DNA of 64,000 bases from Woronichinia sp035285405 (GTDB lineage: Bacteria > Cyanobacteriota > Cyanobacteriia > Cyanobacteriales > Microcystaceae): positions 1-64,000 of the forward strand of contig JAYKJI010000366.1 of NCBI GenBank assembly GCA_035285405.1, in the 5' to 3' direction. Position numbers and translations under genes: made by a program. Numbering within the stretch: the stretch's first letter is position 1; each line of letters starts with the position of its first letter. Positions 44,443 through 54,558 of this stretch are shown here, piece by piece. The notes under the pieces are model-generated. The model searched no databases. It had not been told where the DNA came from and was given only the letters and a program-made list of their open reading frames with translations.

Positions 44443-45417
44443 ATGAATAACCCCAATTCTCGTTTTTCTCTCTCCTCCGCTAAACGTTTCCGTCAGTGGC
44501 AATGGTGGGCAGTTCCTGGCTTTTTATTTTTGCTAGGTTTTGGGCTTTGGCAATATCAATCCCATCCCGAATGGCTAAGACAAATCAATCAGTCCCAGGC
44601 ACCTGCCTCCATCCCTAATCCCCTAGGTGAAGACGAGTTCAAAAAAGGTGTACCTCTACCGCCGATAGATCCCAGCGTGACAAAAGTTCCGCCGTCAAAA
44701 TCATCCCTATCGCCCTTACTCATACCGACTAACAACCCCAATAAAGATCTTTTGGGAAATATCCCTGGTTTACCTAAACTCACTAATCAAAGCAATGATG
44801 CTAAAAAGACAGACAATAATTCTACTCAGTCTCCCTTAATGACCAACCGAGATCCCCAAGCATCGTTATTTCCTGCATTACTCAAAAATCCTCAGCCCTC
44901 TGCCAGTAATACTCGTCCCACAATTCCTTCGGCCCTTCAAAAAACAGAATTATCCAGTGGAGAAGCTAACCCTCTACAAAAATCCGTGGATGAATTTGCT
45001 CCTGTTCCCAGAAATTATAATCCTTCCCCAATAGAAACCCCGGCTCGAAGTCTGCCACTGACCAATCCGCCCCTTACTACTGTCGATAACAATCGTTATT
45101 TTGGTACCAATCCTTCTAGTCAGCTTCCTAGTTCTACTAGTTCAGTCGGGGGAAATAATGCCTATCCTAGCGGGCAAAATTACAGTCTTCCCAACACCAA
45201 TAACGGGTCAGCAGGAAGTTATGCTAATCCTAATCCTAATCTTCCTCAGAACTATGGCGGAGTAAATCCGAATAACAGCTACAATCCGAGTGCTCCCATT
45301 AATAACGCCAGTCAACCCTATAGCACTATGCCCAATTCTTCCCAGAATTTTAATAATAGTCAACCGACCTATGGTTTACAGCCTCCTAAGATTCCAACCT
45401 CTACCTCTGGCTATTAA
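44443..45417 (+). CDS. Hypothetical single-span protein with low-complexity Asn/Pro/Ser tail
   Basis: The 324-residue protein has one N-terminal membrane helix (about 22-40, WWAVPGFLFLLGFGLW) and a long disordered region rich in Pro, Asn, Ser and Gln with NPNPNLPQNYGG-like repeats. No domain is recognised. It probably faces the periplasm or cell surface. Start at MNNPNSRFS. Lies 69 bp after the SIMPL gene on the same strand. Confidence 0.6.
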   Translation: MNNPNSRFSLSSAKRFRQWQWWAVPGFLFLLGFGLWQYQSHPEWLRQINQSQAPASIPNPLGEDEFKKGVPLPPIDPSVTKVPPSKSSLSPLLIPTNNPNKDLLGNIPGLPKLTNQSNDAKKTDNNSTQSPLMTNRDPQASLFPALLKNPQPSASNTRPTIPSALQKTELSSGEANPLQKSVDEFAPVPRNYNPSPIETPARSLPLTNPPLTTVDNNRYFGTNPSSQLPSSTSSVGGNNAYPSGQNYSLPNTNNGSAGSYANPNPNLPQNYGGVNPNNSYNPSAPINNASQPYSTMPNSSQNFNNSQPTYGLQPPKIPTSTSGY

Positions 45418-45477
45418 CAAAGATTGCTCAAAAGCTCAAAAGCAAGTTTTTTGTATCAATTTATAGGACTTTTTCCC

Positions 45478-46791
45478 CTAAAATACAAACACTAATTTAA
45501 TTTGCCAATCGGAAGTTGTGGACTTTTTGGGTGGCGTAATTTGGATTTGCCGAATAAATTCTCGAAAGTAAAAACGCCGTTCTATTTCTGATAGATCTAG
45601 CCAGAACTGTGGTATGGCTACTGCCTTAATAATTTTCTTGAGTTCTTCAGGCGGTAATTGATCTAATTGTTTTCGTAGTTGAGCAATTTCGGTTTTAAAT
45701 TTGTAGATTTGCAGTTCTATTATTTGTGGATCTAAGATACCTTGATTTTCTAAAGTGGGTAATTTCTGTATTGTTTCTTCCTTTTGCTGAATGGCTTGGC
45801 GGATGCCTTGTTTCACTTGATCCAGGTTAGGTAGATTTAACTGGGCGACGGTGGCTGGTAAATCTTGGCAAATTTGGCTAATAATTTTAAAGAGAATTTG
45901 CTCATAGTCAATTGCACTACATTTTGGTTGACTCTGACAGTTGGCAGCCCGAAGATAAAGATAGGTTTTTGCCGGATTCTTTGTTTTTGGGGACTTCACT
46001 TGACTAACGGTAAAAAAGGATTGACAGACTTGGCAAAAAACTAAACCGGCTAGGGAACGGGGCGCACTGGCTGTTCTCGTAGCAAAGTCGCTACCTCGTC
46101 GCAATAGACGATCAATTTGGGCGGCTTCTTCTCTGGATAGGATAGCGGGATGATTGCCGACAACGACATCTTGATTGTGATAGCCTAAATTGCCTCGATA
46201 GACAGGATTTTTTAACCAATTATGTCCTGTGGAAACAGCAATTTTTTTGCCATAACGTTTATTTAAATAACGAATGGCTTCTCGTAAGGAAGCGTACAGT
46301 AAATAATGCTCAAAAAAATCTTTAATGATGGGGGCAGTGGTACGATCTAAGATATAGCGACCCTGTTCTCGACGATAGCCATAGGGAGCTTTCCCTGGTG
46401 GTGGTAAGCCTTGAATACGATTGCGGGCATGACCCTGTTTTTGGCGTTGACGTTGCTGTTGTTGCTGAATATTTTCTAGCAGTTGGAGCCATTGCTGACG
46501 AGATGGGGGAGAGGTGGTGCTGTAATCTTGTTCGATCGCGATAATTTCAATTCCCAAGGCTTCTAAAGTCGTTAAGCGATCGCCGATTTGTGTTAAATTA
46601 GCCCCCAACTCTTCTAAACGACGAACCAGTAGATAATTCGGTGGAGATAATTGGCAATCCTGTAATAAGTTTTCTAGTTGTTGATAATTGCCCAAGTCCA
46701 CATAAACCTGATCTACTTCTACTCCCCACATACAGCGATCAGGAGGAGATTCGAGCCAGGGATCACTATAAAGATAGGCAATAATTCGCAT
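45478..46791 (-). CDS. XisF-like serine-recombinase family protein, catalytic residues doubtful
   Basis: The 437-residue protein has an N-terminal resolvase-like part in which YLLVRRLEELGANLTQIGDR and EALGIEIIAIEQ match the recombinase core helices, then the Recombinase domain (PPGKAPYGYRREQGRYIL, VSTGHNWLKNPVYRGNLGY), a zinc-ribbon-like CQVCQSFF, and a C-terminal coiled coil. The family resembles XisF of Anabaena, but the N-terminus YLYSDPWLE lacks the usual YxRVSxxxQ, so the catalytic Ser and Arg are unclear. It lies 63 bp after argB, same strand. No attachment sites were seen. Confidence 0.8.
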   Translation of the reverse strand: MRIIAYLYSDPWLESPPDRCMWGVEVDQVYVDLGNYQQLENLLQDCQLSPPNYLLVRRLEELGANLTQIGDRLTTLEALGIEIIAIEQDYSTTSPPSRQQWLQLLENIQQQQQRQRQKQGHARNRIQGLPPPGKAPYGYRREQGRYILDRTTAPIIKDFFEHYLLYASLREAIRYLNKRYGKKIAVSTGHNWLKNPVYRGNLGYHNQDVVVGNHPAILSREEAAQIDRLLRRGSDFATRTASAPRSLAGLVFCQVCQSFFTVSQVKSPKTKNPAKTYLYLRAANCQSQPKCSAIDYEQILFKIISQICQDLPATVAQLNLPNLDQVKQGIRQAIQQKEETIQKLPTLENQGILDPQIIELQIYKFKTEIAQLRKQLDQLPPEELKKIIKAVAIPQFWLDLSEIERRFYFREFIRQIQITPPKKSTTSDWQIKLVFVF

Positions 46792-46854
46792 CGTAATAGA
46801 CCCAATCGGGACTGAGAAACGAGTCCGCGACACTTCCTTCAAAAGACAGTTATT

Positions 46855-47748
46855 TTAGTACATATAGCCAGAGGCCACAATCATAGAGCCGATTCCCAAA
46901 TCACTGAAAACTTCCAATAGCAAGGCATGGGGCAACCGACCATCGATGATATGGGTAGCTCGTACTCCTTGGGCTAGGGAGCGTACACAACAATTAACCT
47001 TGGGGATCATACCGCCAGCCACCACACCTTCTTGAATTAAATCTCGGGCCTGTTGAATATCTAATTTGGTAATCAGGGTTGAAGGATCTTTGTAATCTCT
47101 GAGAATGCCGCGAGTATCGGTCAGTAGGATCAACTTTTCGGCCCCTAGAGCCGCTGCCACTTCACCAGCAAAGGTATCGGCATTAATATTATAGGCCTGT
47201 CCCGATTCATCCGCCGCCACACTGGAAATCACTGGAATATAGCCACTTTTCCCTAGGGATTCGACTAAACGCGCATTAACAGAACTGACTTCTCCCACAA
47301 AACCAATATCTTTGTTGGAGATTTGTCGAGCCGTGACCAGATTGCCATCTTTACCACAAAGACCGACAGCCTGACCGCCCGCTTGATTGATCAAAGAAAC
47401 TAATTCCTTGTTAACACGACCGACTAGAACCATTTCCACCACATCCATCGTGGGCCCGTCTGTCACCCGTAACCCGTCCTTGAACTTGGCTTCGATGCCT
47501 AATTTATCTAACCAGGTATTAATTTCGGGGCCACCACCATGCACCACGACGGGACGCACACCGACGGAAGCCATAAAGACAATATCTCGAATCACTTTAT
47601 CTTTGAGAGAGCTATCCTTCATGGCTGCCCCCCCGTATTTAATCACAACTGTCCGTCCGGCAAAGTGTTGAATGTAGGGTAGAGCTTCACTGAGAATCCG
47701 AACTCTAGTTGCTGCTTCTTCGCCGATGTAGTCGCTGGTATTGCTCAT
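46855..47748 (-). CDS. argB: Acetylglutamate kinase
   Basis: The 297-residue protein has the amino-acid kinase motifs VVIKYGGAAM, VHGGGPEINTWLDKLGI, FKDGLRVTDGPTMDVVEMV, NINADTFAGEVAAAL and KLILLTDTRGIL, and the Arg-feedback-type N-terminal helix (ATRVRILSEALPYIQHF). It performs the second step of arginine synthesis. In cyanobacteria it is regulated by PII, and the conserved N-terminal helix fits that. Confidence 0.96.
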   Translation of the reverse strand: MSNTSDYIGEEAATRVRILSEALPYIQHFAGRTVVIKYGGAAMKDSSLKDKVIRDIVFMASVGVRPVVVHGGGPEINTWLDKLGIEAKFKDGLRVTDGPTMDVVEMVLVGRVNKELVSLINQAGGQAVGLCGKDGNLVTARQISNKDIGFVGEVSSVNARLVESLGKSGYIPVISSVAADESGQAYNINADTFAGEVAAALGAEKLILLTDTRGILRDYKDPSTLITKLDIQQARDLIQEGVVAGGMIPKVNCCVRSLAQGVRATHIIDGRLPHALLLEVFSDLGIGSMIVASGYMY

Positions 47749-47836
47749 AGTGAATTTGAATTGGTAAAAATTTTATAACTGAGTGTTTAGTTTAAAAGAG
47801 GATGAGGCCCTGAAAACTGTTCATCGCAGACAGTTC

Positions 47837-49381
47837 TTAGAATTGATCCCCCTGTTGACGGGAATTTCTGGCTATTGATCGAGGACTTGCTACTTGGGAT
47901 CTTTCACTAGGTACTGGAAAAGCGTTGGGTGCCGTTAGAGCGGTAGAACTGTCTTCCTGATTAAGAGCAAGGGGCGTTTTAAGGGGTGATGCCGAAGGCA
48001 CATTTTGTGACCGCGCTGACATTACAGCCGTTGGCATTTTTAGAGTCGGTGGGGTGCTAACCGTGGCAGGAGCAGACGGATTAGCAAAACGGGGATTTTG
48101 CCATAATACTAATCGTTGTTGAACGTCGATCTGATACTGTAATTGCAGGGAGGTATTTTTGAGCATCTGATCCGCATAGAGTTGTTGCTGAAGGGCTTCT
48201 GTGGAAGAAACCAAATTCCCTAAACCATCCACTAATTTTCGTAGGTTATTCCGAAAGGTGGGATCGCCTGTCACCTGTTCCACATCGGAGGTGATTTTTT
48301 GGGTATTTTCAAAGGTCACTCTCGCTGAGTCCAAGGTTTTTTGAATGGTTAATAAAATCGTCGGATCATTGAATTGCTTAGAAATTTCCTGCAAGTTTTT
48401 ACTGGTTTCTGCGGCATTACTTAAGACAATTTCTAAATTTTTAGCCAACTTATCGGTATCAATCGCATTTAGGCCTCGATTCACACTCACTAAACCATTG
48501 TCAAGAAGTTGTACCGATCCTTGTAGGCGACGGCTAAGATTTTGAATTTCCTGGCTTGTCCCTTGAATGCTGGTTAGGGTCTGGGTAACATGGCTACGGT
48601 TTTCGAGCACTAGCAGGTTTAGGTTTTGCATGAGTTGGGCCGAATCTCGAATCGTTTTGCTAATACTGGACTGATTCAGGCTGACAATCTGATTCAAATT
48701 TTGGGTTAATTGATTCGCACTATGGGCTGCTCCGGCGATCGCCTTAGTCGTATTAGAAACACCACTGATTTGATAACGAGCCGTTTTTGACAACAGTGCA
48801 ATTTCATCACTCATACGAGCAATTCGGTTAGCTGCCAAGGCCGCATTACGGGCCGTAGAATTAAGATTACCAACAAATTCGGGATTACTATAAACCTTAC
48901 TCAGTTGGGTTAAGCTGGTCATCAATTGAGCACCGGCTTCTCCTTGAAAGCGTTCATTATGGCAAAAAATTTGCTGTAACTTGAGACAATCTTGACTGGT
49001 TGGATTGAGGGCCAATTCTTTCTCTGTTAACTTCCGTTGGGGCATAATATCAATCGAGGCTTCCCCAATTAAGCCATAACGACTTACTTGAATCAGGGAG
49101 TCCCTGGGAATTTTGAGTTGGGTAGAAGCAATATCCAGAGCGGCTTCGATGCCATTACTACTGGGTAACAGGGCCGCAATTTTGCCGATCGCCACCCCGC
49201 GAAAGCGTACCGGCGCACCAACCTGTAGTCCACTAGCATCATCAAAATCGACAAAAATACGGTAACTAGGCGTTCCAAAGCCTCCTCCTCGTAGCCAAAT
49301 CGCCACTCCACCTAGCACGATTAACCCCAATAGGGCAAAAAGACCAACGGATCCTTCTCGAAGGGTGCGGGGACGGAGCAT
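47837..49381 (-). CDS. MlaD/MCE domain lipid-transport protein
   Basis: The 514-residue protein has one N-terminal membrane helix (about 14-30, GLFALLGLIVLGGVAIW), then the MCE domain YRIFVDFDDASGLQVGAPVR-FRGVAIGKI, and a long helical region (about 170-420) with NQ-rich coiled stretches, typical of cyanobacterial/plant TGD2-type proteins. The start at the second ATG is preferred because AGAGGA lies six bases before it. It should bind lipids in the periplasm with the ABC ATPase next door. Confidence 0.88.
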   Translation of the reverse strand: MLRPRTLREGSVGLFALLGLIVLGGVAIWLRGGGFGTPSYRIFVDFDDASGLQVGAPVRFRGVAIGKIAALLPSSNGIEAALDIASTQLKIPRDSLIQVSRYGLIGEASIDIMPQRKLTEKELALNPTSQDCLKLQQIFCHNERFQGEAGAQLMTSLTQLSKVYSNPEFVGNLNSTARNAALAANRIARMSDEIALLSKTARYQISGVSNTTKAIAGAAHSANQLTQNLNQIVSLNQSSISKTIRDSAQLMQNLNLLVLENRSHVTQTLTSIQGTSQEIQNLSRRLQGSVQLLDNGLVSVNRGLNAIDTDKLAKNLEIVLSNAAETSKNLQEISKQFNDPTILLTIQKTLDSARVTFENTQKITSDVEQVTGDPTFRNNLRKLVDGLGNLVSSTEALQQQLYADQMLKNTSLQLQYQIDVQQRLVLWQNPRFANPSAPATVSTPPTLKMPTAVMSARSQNVPSASPLKTPLALNQEDSSTALTAPNAFPVPSERSQVASPRSIARNSRQQGDQF

Positions 49382-49470
49382 AGTCATTCCTCTGGCGGGC
49401 TAAACAGGCTTGCAATCACAATGAAGCGAAAGAAGGAAGGGATGTTTCAGAAAGATTTTGTCCGGTTGAA

Positions 49471-50253
49471 CTAGTCGATTACCCGAATGGGCCCATCTAC
49501 CCTAGCACTAAAAAATTGTCGGATCAGAGGGTTATCTGTGCTGTCAATTTCCGTAACTGGCCCCTGCCACTGTACTTTGCCTTCATAGAGTAGCACAACG
49601 CGATCGGCTGTTCTGCGAATTGTACTTTCCTGATGACTAACCATAATATAGGTTTCACAACCCCCAACAGAAGATTGTAAATAGCGCACTAAATCTTCCA
49701 CTACGGTAGAGGCGATCGGATCCAGTCCGGCAGTCGGTTCATCGTAGAGAATAATTTCAGGATTGTCTTCGGGATTATCGGGATTGGACATAATTGCCCT
49801 AGCAAAACTCACTCGTTTTCGCATTCCGCCTGATAGTTGCGATGGATAGCGATCGCCGATATCCTGAAGTCCCACCATTGCCAATTTTTCTTCGACCAGT
49901 TTACGGATCATACTGCGTGATAATTGGGAATGTTCATAGAGTAAAAAGCCGACATTTTCCTCCACTGTTAGAGAATCAAAAAGAGCCGACTGTTGAAAGA
50001 CCAAAGCGATCCGCATGGGATTATCCCCATCTTCTACCAAACCAGTCCGTACCTTGCCTTTAACAAGCACATCTCCCTCATCTGCTGGTAGCAAACCGGC
50101 CAGAATTCTTAAAATAGTCGATTTTCCCGTACCGGAAGGGCCAATGATCACCAATGCCTCACCTCGATAAATCGTCAGATCGATTCCATCTAAAATGACT
50201 TGATTCCCAAAGGTTTTACGGACTCCTTTTAACTGGATTAAGGGTTCAGTCAT
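49471..50253 (-). CDS. MlaF-type ABC transporter ATP-binding protein
   Basis: The 260-residue ATPase has Walker A GPSGTGKST (about 38-46), Q-loop LVFQQSALFDSLTVEENVG, signature LSGGMRKRVSFARAI, Walker B EIILYDEPTAGLDP and the switch His in VSHQEST. SGGMRKR is characteristic of Mla/TGD3-type lipid importers. The MCE gene follows 89 bp downstream, a typical pair; a permease gene is not in view. Confidence 0.92.
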   Translation of the reverse strand: MTEPLIQLKGVRKTFGNQVILDGIDLTIYRGEALVIIGPSGTGKSTILRILAGLLPADEGDVLVKGKVRTGLVEDGDNPMRIALVFQQSALFDSLTVEENVGFLLYEHSQLSRSMIRKLVEEKLAMVGLQDIGDRYPSQLSGGMRKRVSFARAIMSNPDNPEDNPEIILYDEPTAGLDPIASTVVEDLVRYLQSSVGGCETYIMVSHQESTIRRTADRVVLLYEGKVQWQGPVTEIDSTDNPLIRQFFSARVDGPIRVID

Positions 50254-50379
50254 CGGAAAATAATAAAAATCAACTTTTTTGATTATAATCCCCCTCTAAC
50301 TCGAAACTCCTAGTTTTGAGAATTGCCCCCTAAATTTCCCCAATGCTAGGGGACTTTGAACCGCAAAAGATAACGATCT

Positions 50380-50395
50380 CCCCCAAACTTGGGGG
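50380..50395. repeat. C/G-tract palindrome in the divergent spacer
   Basis: CCCCCAAACTTGGGGG is a perfect 16-base palindrome with a further GGGG run after it, in the 258-bp gap between the MlaF-type and sfsA genes. Similar C-tract/G-tract hairpins recur in cyanobacterial intergenic regions. No promoter elements are clear. Confidence 0.5.
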
Positions 50396-50511
50396 CTGGG
50401 GGGCGAAAAACTCCAGTTCCAAAAATAGACGGGGTTTAATCCCTAAGTCTATTTCTCAACCGTAACCCAGGCAGACTGCCCGACAACAGTTCCAAATTCC
50501 TAAATTCCCAA

Positions 50512-51237
50512 ATGGCAAACCACTTTTTTTATCCCTATCCTCCCCTTATTTTGGGGAAATTACAGAAACGCTATAAACGCTTTTTTGCTGACATTGAATT
50601 AGAAACAGGAGAAATGATCACCGCCCATTGTCCCAATACTGGCCCGATGACTGGCGTTTGTCAAATTGGAAATCTAGTCTACGTTTCCCAAAGTAATAAT
50701 CCTAAACGGAAATTGGCTTATACCTGGGAAATGATCCAAATTCAAGATACCTGGGTAGGTGTTAATACTAATCTGCCCAATCAGGTGATTAAACAGGCAT
50801 TAACCCAGAAAATTTTTCCTGAATTAGCTGGCCTATACGACACTGTAAAATCAGAAGTTCCCTACGGCCAAGATCGAAAAAGTCGCATTGATTTTCTCTT
50901 AAGTCAATCCGGTCAGCCAGATATTTACCTGGAGGTGAAAAATACCACGCTTGCTCAAAATCAGTTAGCTCTCTTTCCTGATACTGTCACCACCAGGGGA
51001 CAAAAACATCTAGAAGAATTAACGGCTCTTCTTCCCTCAACGCGATCGGTGATGTTGTACTTTATTAATCGAGGCGATTGTTCAGAATTTTCTCCAGGCG
51101 ACGCATTTGATCCTAATTACGGCCAGTTATTACGACAAGGAATTAGCCAGGGACTGATAGTTTTACCCTGTCGTTTTGGAGTCAGTCCTCAAGGCATGCG
51201 TTATTTAGGACTGGCTCAATTAAACATGGACAACTGA
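50512..51237 (+). CDS. sfsA: DNA/RNA nuclease SfsA
   Basis: The 241-residue protein carries KRYKRFFADIELETGE, HCPNTGPMTGVCQIG, VGVNTNLPNQVIKQAL, the nuclease core SRIDFLLS and IYLEVKNTTLAQ (PD-(D/E)XK-like acid plus E-x-K), and TTRGQKHLEELTAL. This is the SfsA family, formerly linked to sugar fermentation stimulation. Convergent with pilQ. Confidence 0.93.
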   Translation: MANHFFYPYPPLILGKLQKRYKRFFADIELETGEMITAHCPNTGPMTGVCQIGNLVYVSQSNNPKRKLAYTWEMIQIQDTWVGVNTNLPNQVIKQALTQKIFPELAGLYDTVKSEVPYGQDRKSRIDFLLSQSGQPDIYLEVKNTTLAQNQLALFPDTVTTRGQKHLEELTALLPSTRSVMLYFINRGDCSEFSPGDAFDPNYGQLLRQGISQGLIVLPCRFGVSPQGMRYLGLAQLNMDN

Positions 51238-51304
51238 ACCCGTAAAAATTCCTCCGAATCAGGAAGATTGACAACCATCAGAAGCACAAATCATCACAAT
51301 CAGA

Positions 51305-53653
51305 TTATGGCTGAACCTGAACCGGAAAACCTTGTTGGCGCAGATAATCAGCCGTTGCTTTACTAGGCGTATAGTTATAGCCAAACTGCGATTCTGTGTT
51401 GTCATGAATAATCTGGGGAGTTAACATCACAACCACTTCAGAGCGATTAGTTGTATCAGTTTGGCTACGGAATAAAGCCCCAATAACAGGGAGATCTCCT
51501 AAAATGGGGACTTTACTGGCAACAGACTGATCCTGCTCAGAGATAATTCCCGACAAAATTAACGTTTGACCATCACGCAAACGTAATAAACCTGACGTTA
51601 ATTCTCGTTTATTAATGAGAGTTAAAGTATTATTTGCCCCAGTGCCGCTTTCAAACTGTTGCTGTGCTCCTGGTGAGGCAACAATCGGCTTAACAGATAG
51701 AGAAATAAAGCCATTATCATCAATTCTATCTATACTTACTTGTAAAGTGAGCCCCACGTCAGAAAGAACAGGAGTTGTCGTTCTTACTCCGCTAAGAGGA
51801 TCAACCTGAGTATTAACACTACTAACGACAGATTGAGTTAATTTGACGCTTGCCTCTTGACCTTCCTGAATAACTAGAGTAGGGTCGGTTAAAATTTTGG
51901 CATTGCCACTTTGAATCTGAGTAAAAATCTGGGCTTGGAACTGTCTAGGATATTGGAAAAAGGTGGGAAGTCCGTAGGTTGCCGAAGCACTAGTAATTGT
52001 TTGCACTCCATTGGATATTACAGATTGGGCTGGGGTAAAGTCGGTTAGACCTGTTACCAGTGGGTTTGTTGAAACACCAGCGACAGAAGGAAAAATTACA
52101 CTATCGATGGTAGCACCTGTTGTAATACCTTGTATCGTGGTTGGATTATTGGTATCTAAAAACACATTCGCGGTATTAAGTGGATTGGTTACAATCGGGG
52201 GATTACTAATGAGTCCTGTTGCGCTATTCAGCACATTTCGAGAAACAGGTGCTGTACTGCCAAAACGCATTACTGCCGCTCCATTATCCTGTACAAAATA
52301 GCTATCCCCTGAGCCAAAGGAAAAACTACTGTTGTAGTCCTGAATATTGGTTAAATTGATATCAACGATTTTGACGTTGACCGCAACTTGACGACGGCGA
52401 GCATCTAGCTGAGTTAAAAGGGTTGTTGCAATTTCAACTAATCGAGGTTCTCCTGTTAAGGTTATGGAATTTAGACGAGAATCAGACGCAACAAACAAAC
52501 CCTTAAGAGGGGTAACGCCCAACGGCTTGACTGCTTCATTTACCTGTAAAGGCTGAATTTGAGGGGCCGTGCGAGTTATGTAGGAACGGCCTGTATCTGG
52601 ATCTCTTACCGGCCTTTCATCTCCAGGGATCAAAACATTAGATTGCGCTCCTTGTATAGCAAGAAATGCTGTTGCATTCTCAGCCGAGACCTGATTTAGT
52701 CGAATTGTTCTGGTTATAATATTACGTGCTTCATCAGGTAATCTTCTCGCTACATATATCATGTTACCCTGACGTGAAGATTTTAGTCCTGTAGCAATTA
52801 AAACTGAATTAAAAACGTCTTGGACAGTTTCGTTTTCTATATCTAATGAAATAGTAGGGAAGTTAGATCCTCCACCTTGAGAAGTTGCTTCTGCCGATCC
52901 AGTACTACTTAATCCTAAATTATCGGGTATAATGATATTAATACCTATATAACGTGCTAAAACCTTAAGAACTTCATCTGCTGGAGCCCTACGCAAGACT
53001 AAACGAGGAATCATGGCTTTGCCTGCTGGGCCTAAGTCCACAGGCTCAAATCTGGTATTAATATTGGAAATCGACATATCCCCCACGGGAGGGGCGACAG
53101 CACGGGGTAAGACGGGAGCAACCGGAACTGTCGGATTGAGAATATCTGGATTAGCTGTACCATTTGATCTAATGATAATCTCTGGATTAGGAACCATGAC
53201 ACCATTAGGCGATGAGGGAGCCGAAGGGAGAACGGGAATATCTGAAGGTAAATTGGGAAGCTGGGTAACCTCTTGGACGTTACCTAGACGTTCAGACTGT
53301 TTCTTTATACCAGACGGGTTGCTGATCCCGATGCTCTGCTTCTGCTCCATGTTGTGAGAATCAATATTATCGACTAGATGACCTACGGGAATTTTTCCTT
53401 GAATCAGATCGGGTATTCCGTTGACTAAACTCTGATTATTTTCATCAAGTTTTAATGCCCTGGCCAATAGCTGATGCGAATTAGAAGACTCAGAACGCAT
53501 TGGGTCGTCTTGCTTTGTCTGAAGCGTAGACAAAGTTATGGATGATGAGGAAGATGTGTCTTGGGCAGAAACGTCGGAGGCGTAGGTCGGTTGGACTGCC
53601 ATTAATATACAGGCCGTAACTTCAGCAACTAAGCAAAAACGTAAATAATTCAC
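51305..53653 (-). CDS. pilQ: Type IV pilus secretin PilQ
   Basis: The 782-residue protein has a signal peptide (about 1-25, ending TYAS), a Pro/Ser-rich N-terminal region, a secretin-TonB short domain (about 220-305, RAPADEVLKVLARYIGINI), an N-domain with LNQVSAENATAFLAI, and a C-terminal secretin channel ending with TNRSEVVVMLTPQIIH. It forms the outer-membrane pore for pili and natural competence. It is the last gene of the pilM-N-O-Q run, 72 bp after pilO. Confidence 0.93.
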   Translation of the reverse strand: MNYLRFCLVAEVTACILMAVQPTYASDVSAQDTSSSSSITLSTLQTKQDDPMRSESSNSHQLLARALKLDENNQSLVNGIPDLIQGKIPVGHLVDNIDSHNMEQKQSIGISNPSGIKKQSERLGNVQEVTQLPNLPSDIPVLPSAPSSPNGVMVPNPEIIIRSNGTANPDILNPTVPVAPVLPRAVAPPVGDMSISNINTRFEPVDLGPAGKAMIPRLVLRRAPADEVLKVLARYIGINIIIPDNLGLSSTGSAEATSQGGGSNFPTISLDIENETVQDVFNSVLIATGLKSSRQGNMIYVARRLPDEARNIITRTIRLNQVSAENATAFLAIQGAQSNVLIPGDERPVRDPDTGRSYITRTAPQIQPLQVNEAVKPLGVTPLKGLFVASDSRLNSITLTGEPRLVEIATTLLTQLDARRRQVAVNVKIVDINLTNIQDYNSSFSFGSGDSYFVQDNGAAVMRFGSTAPVSRNVLNSATGLISNPPIVTNPLNTANVFLDTNNPTTIQGITTGATIDSVIFPSVAGVSTNPLVTGLTDFTPAQSVISNGVQTITSASATYGLPTFFQYPRQFQAQIFTQIQSGNAKILTDPTLVIQEGQEASVKLTQSVVSSVNTQVDPLSGVRTTTPVLSDVGLTLQVSIDRIDDNGFISLSVKPIVASPGAQQQFESGTGANNTLTLINKRELTSGLLRLRDGQTLILSGIISEQDQSVASKVPILGDLPVIGALFRSQTDTTNRSEVVVMLTPQIIHDNTESQFGYNYTPSKATADYLRQQGFPVQVQP

Positions 53654-53725
53654 AATACACTCCTCATCACACGTTCAAAACCAATTATTCAATATTTATG
53701 GAGAATCCGTAAGGTTATTTAAGAT

Positions 53726-54526
53726 TTATTTTTTTTCTGGTGCAGGGGAAGCATCAGGGGCCGGAGAGGCACCAGGGGCCGGAGGTGGTGGAGCTAAGGC
53801 TGCAATTTCTTCCGGGGTTAGCGGTAATAGAACTTCTAACGTCATACTCGTGCTTAAGGTGTCATTCGGTTCTGCTTTAACCTGCACCCGATTATCTTTT
53901 TTGATCACTGTAATGGGAAAATCCGGTTTAACGAGATCTGTTTTAAGATCTTTCATGACAATTAACGGCTGTAATCGCTCTAAATCTCGGATCAAATTGT
54001 GAGTATTGCCAAAGGAACCTTTCAACGTGACGAGAAAGGTTTGGCGTTTCAGTTTATTGTTGACCGTGGGACCTAAGGAGCTATCTCCAACAATAATGGG
54101 ATCGCCCTGGGGAGAGAAAGTCAAAAGATTGACCTTACGAGCTTGAAAAAGTTGACTTAAATCCAATAGCAGCGTTTGTAAGTCATTACTATTAGCAAAC
54201 AATCCTAGCACTTGAGTTTTACGATCCTCTGCTTGTTTTAGCTTTAATTCTGCCTGGGCTAGACGAGTCTCTAACTGACTAGCTTTTTGAGTATCGACTT
54301 CCTGTTGTTTGGCTGCTTGATCTGTTACTAACTTTTGATATTCATCCCAAGCTGGCAAGAAAAAGCTAAATAGAATGTAGAAGGCACCAACGATACCCAA
54401 CACTCCTAAGGAAATACCAGTTACCCTTGGCGTAAAGGTAATCCCAAAGGCAGTCGGATAATTCTCATTACCCTCAAATTCAGAATCGAGAATAGTTGTT
54501 GTCGTATAGTCTTCGGTGAAGGTCAT
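53726..54526 (-). CDS. pilO: Type IV pilus assembly protein PilO
   Basis: The 266-residue protein has one membrane helix (about 35-57), a coiled coil (about 65-105, AELKLKQAEDRKTQ), and the PilO alpha/beta domain (about 110-245) with FLVTLKGSFGNTHNLIRDLE. A Pro/Ala tail closes it. PilO pairs with PilN in the inner-membrane platform of the pilus machine. Preceded 32 bp by pilN. Confidence 0.9.
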   Translation of the reverse strand: MTFTEDYTTTTILDSEFEGNENYPTAFGITFTPRVTGISLGVLGIVGAFYILFSFFLPAWDEYQKLVTDQAAKQQEVDTQKASQLETRLAQAELKLKQAEDRKTQVLGLFANSNDLQTLLLDLSQLFQARKVNLLTFSPQGDPIIVGDSSLGPTVNNKLKRQTFLVTLKGSFGNTHNLIRDLERLQPLIVMKDLKTDLVKPDFPITVIKKDNRVQVKAEPNDTLSTSMTLEVLLPLTPEEIAALAPPPPAPGASPAPDASPAPEKK

Positions 54527-54558
54527 AATAGTCTTCGTTTCTCTTCAAAGGAACCGCG

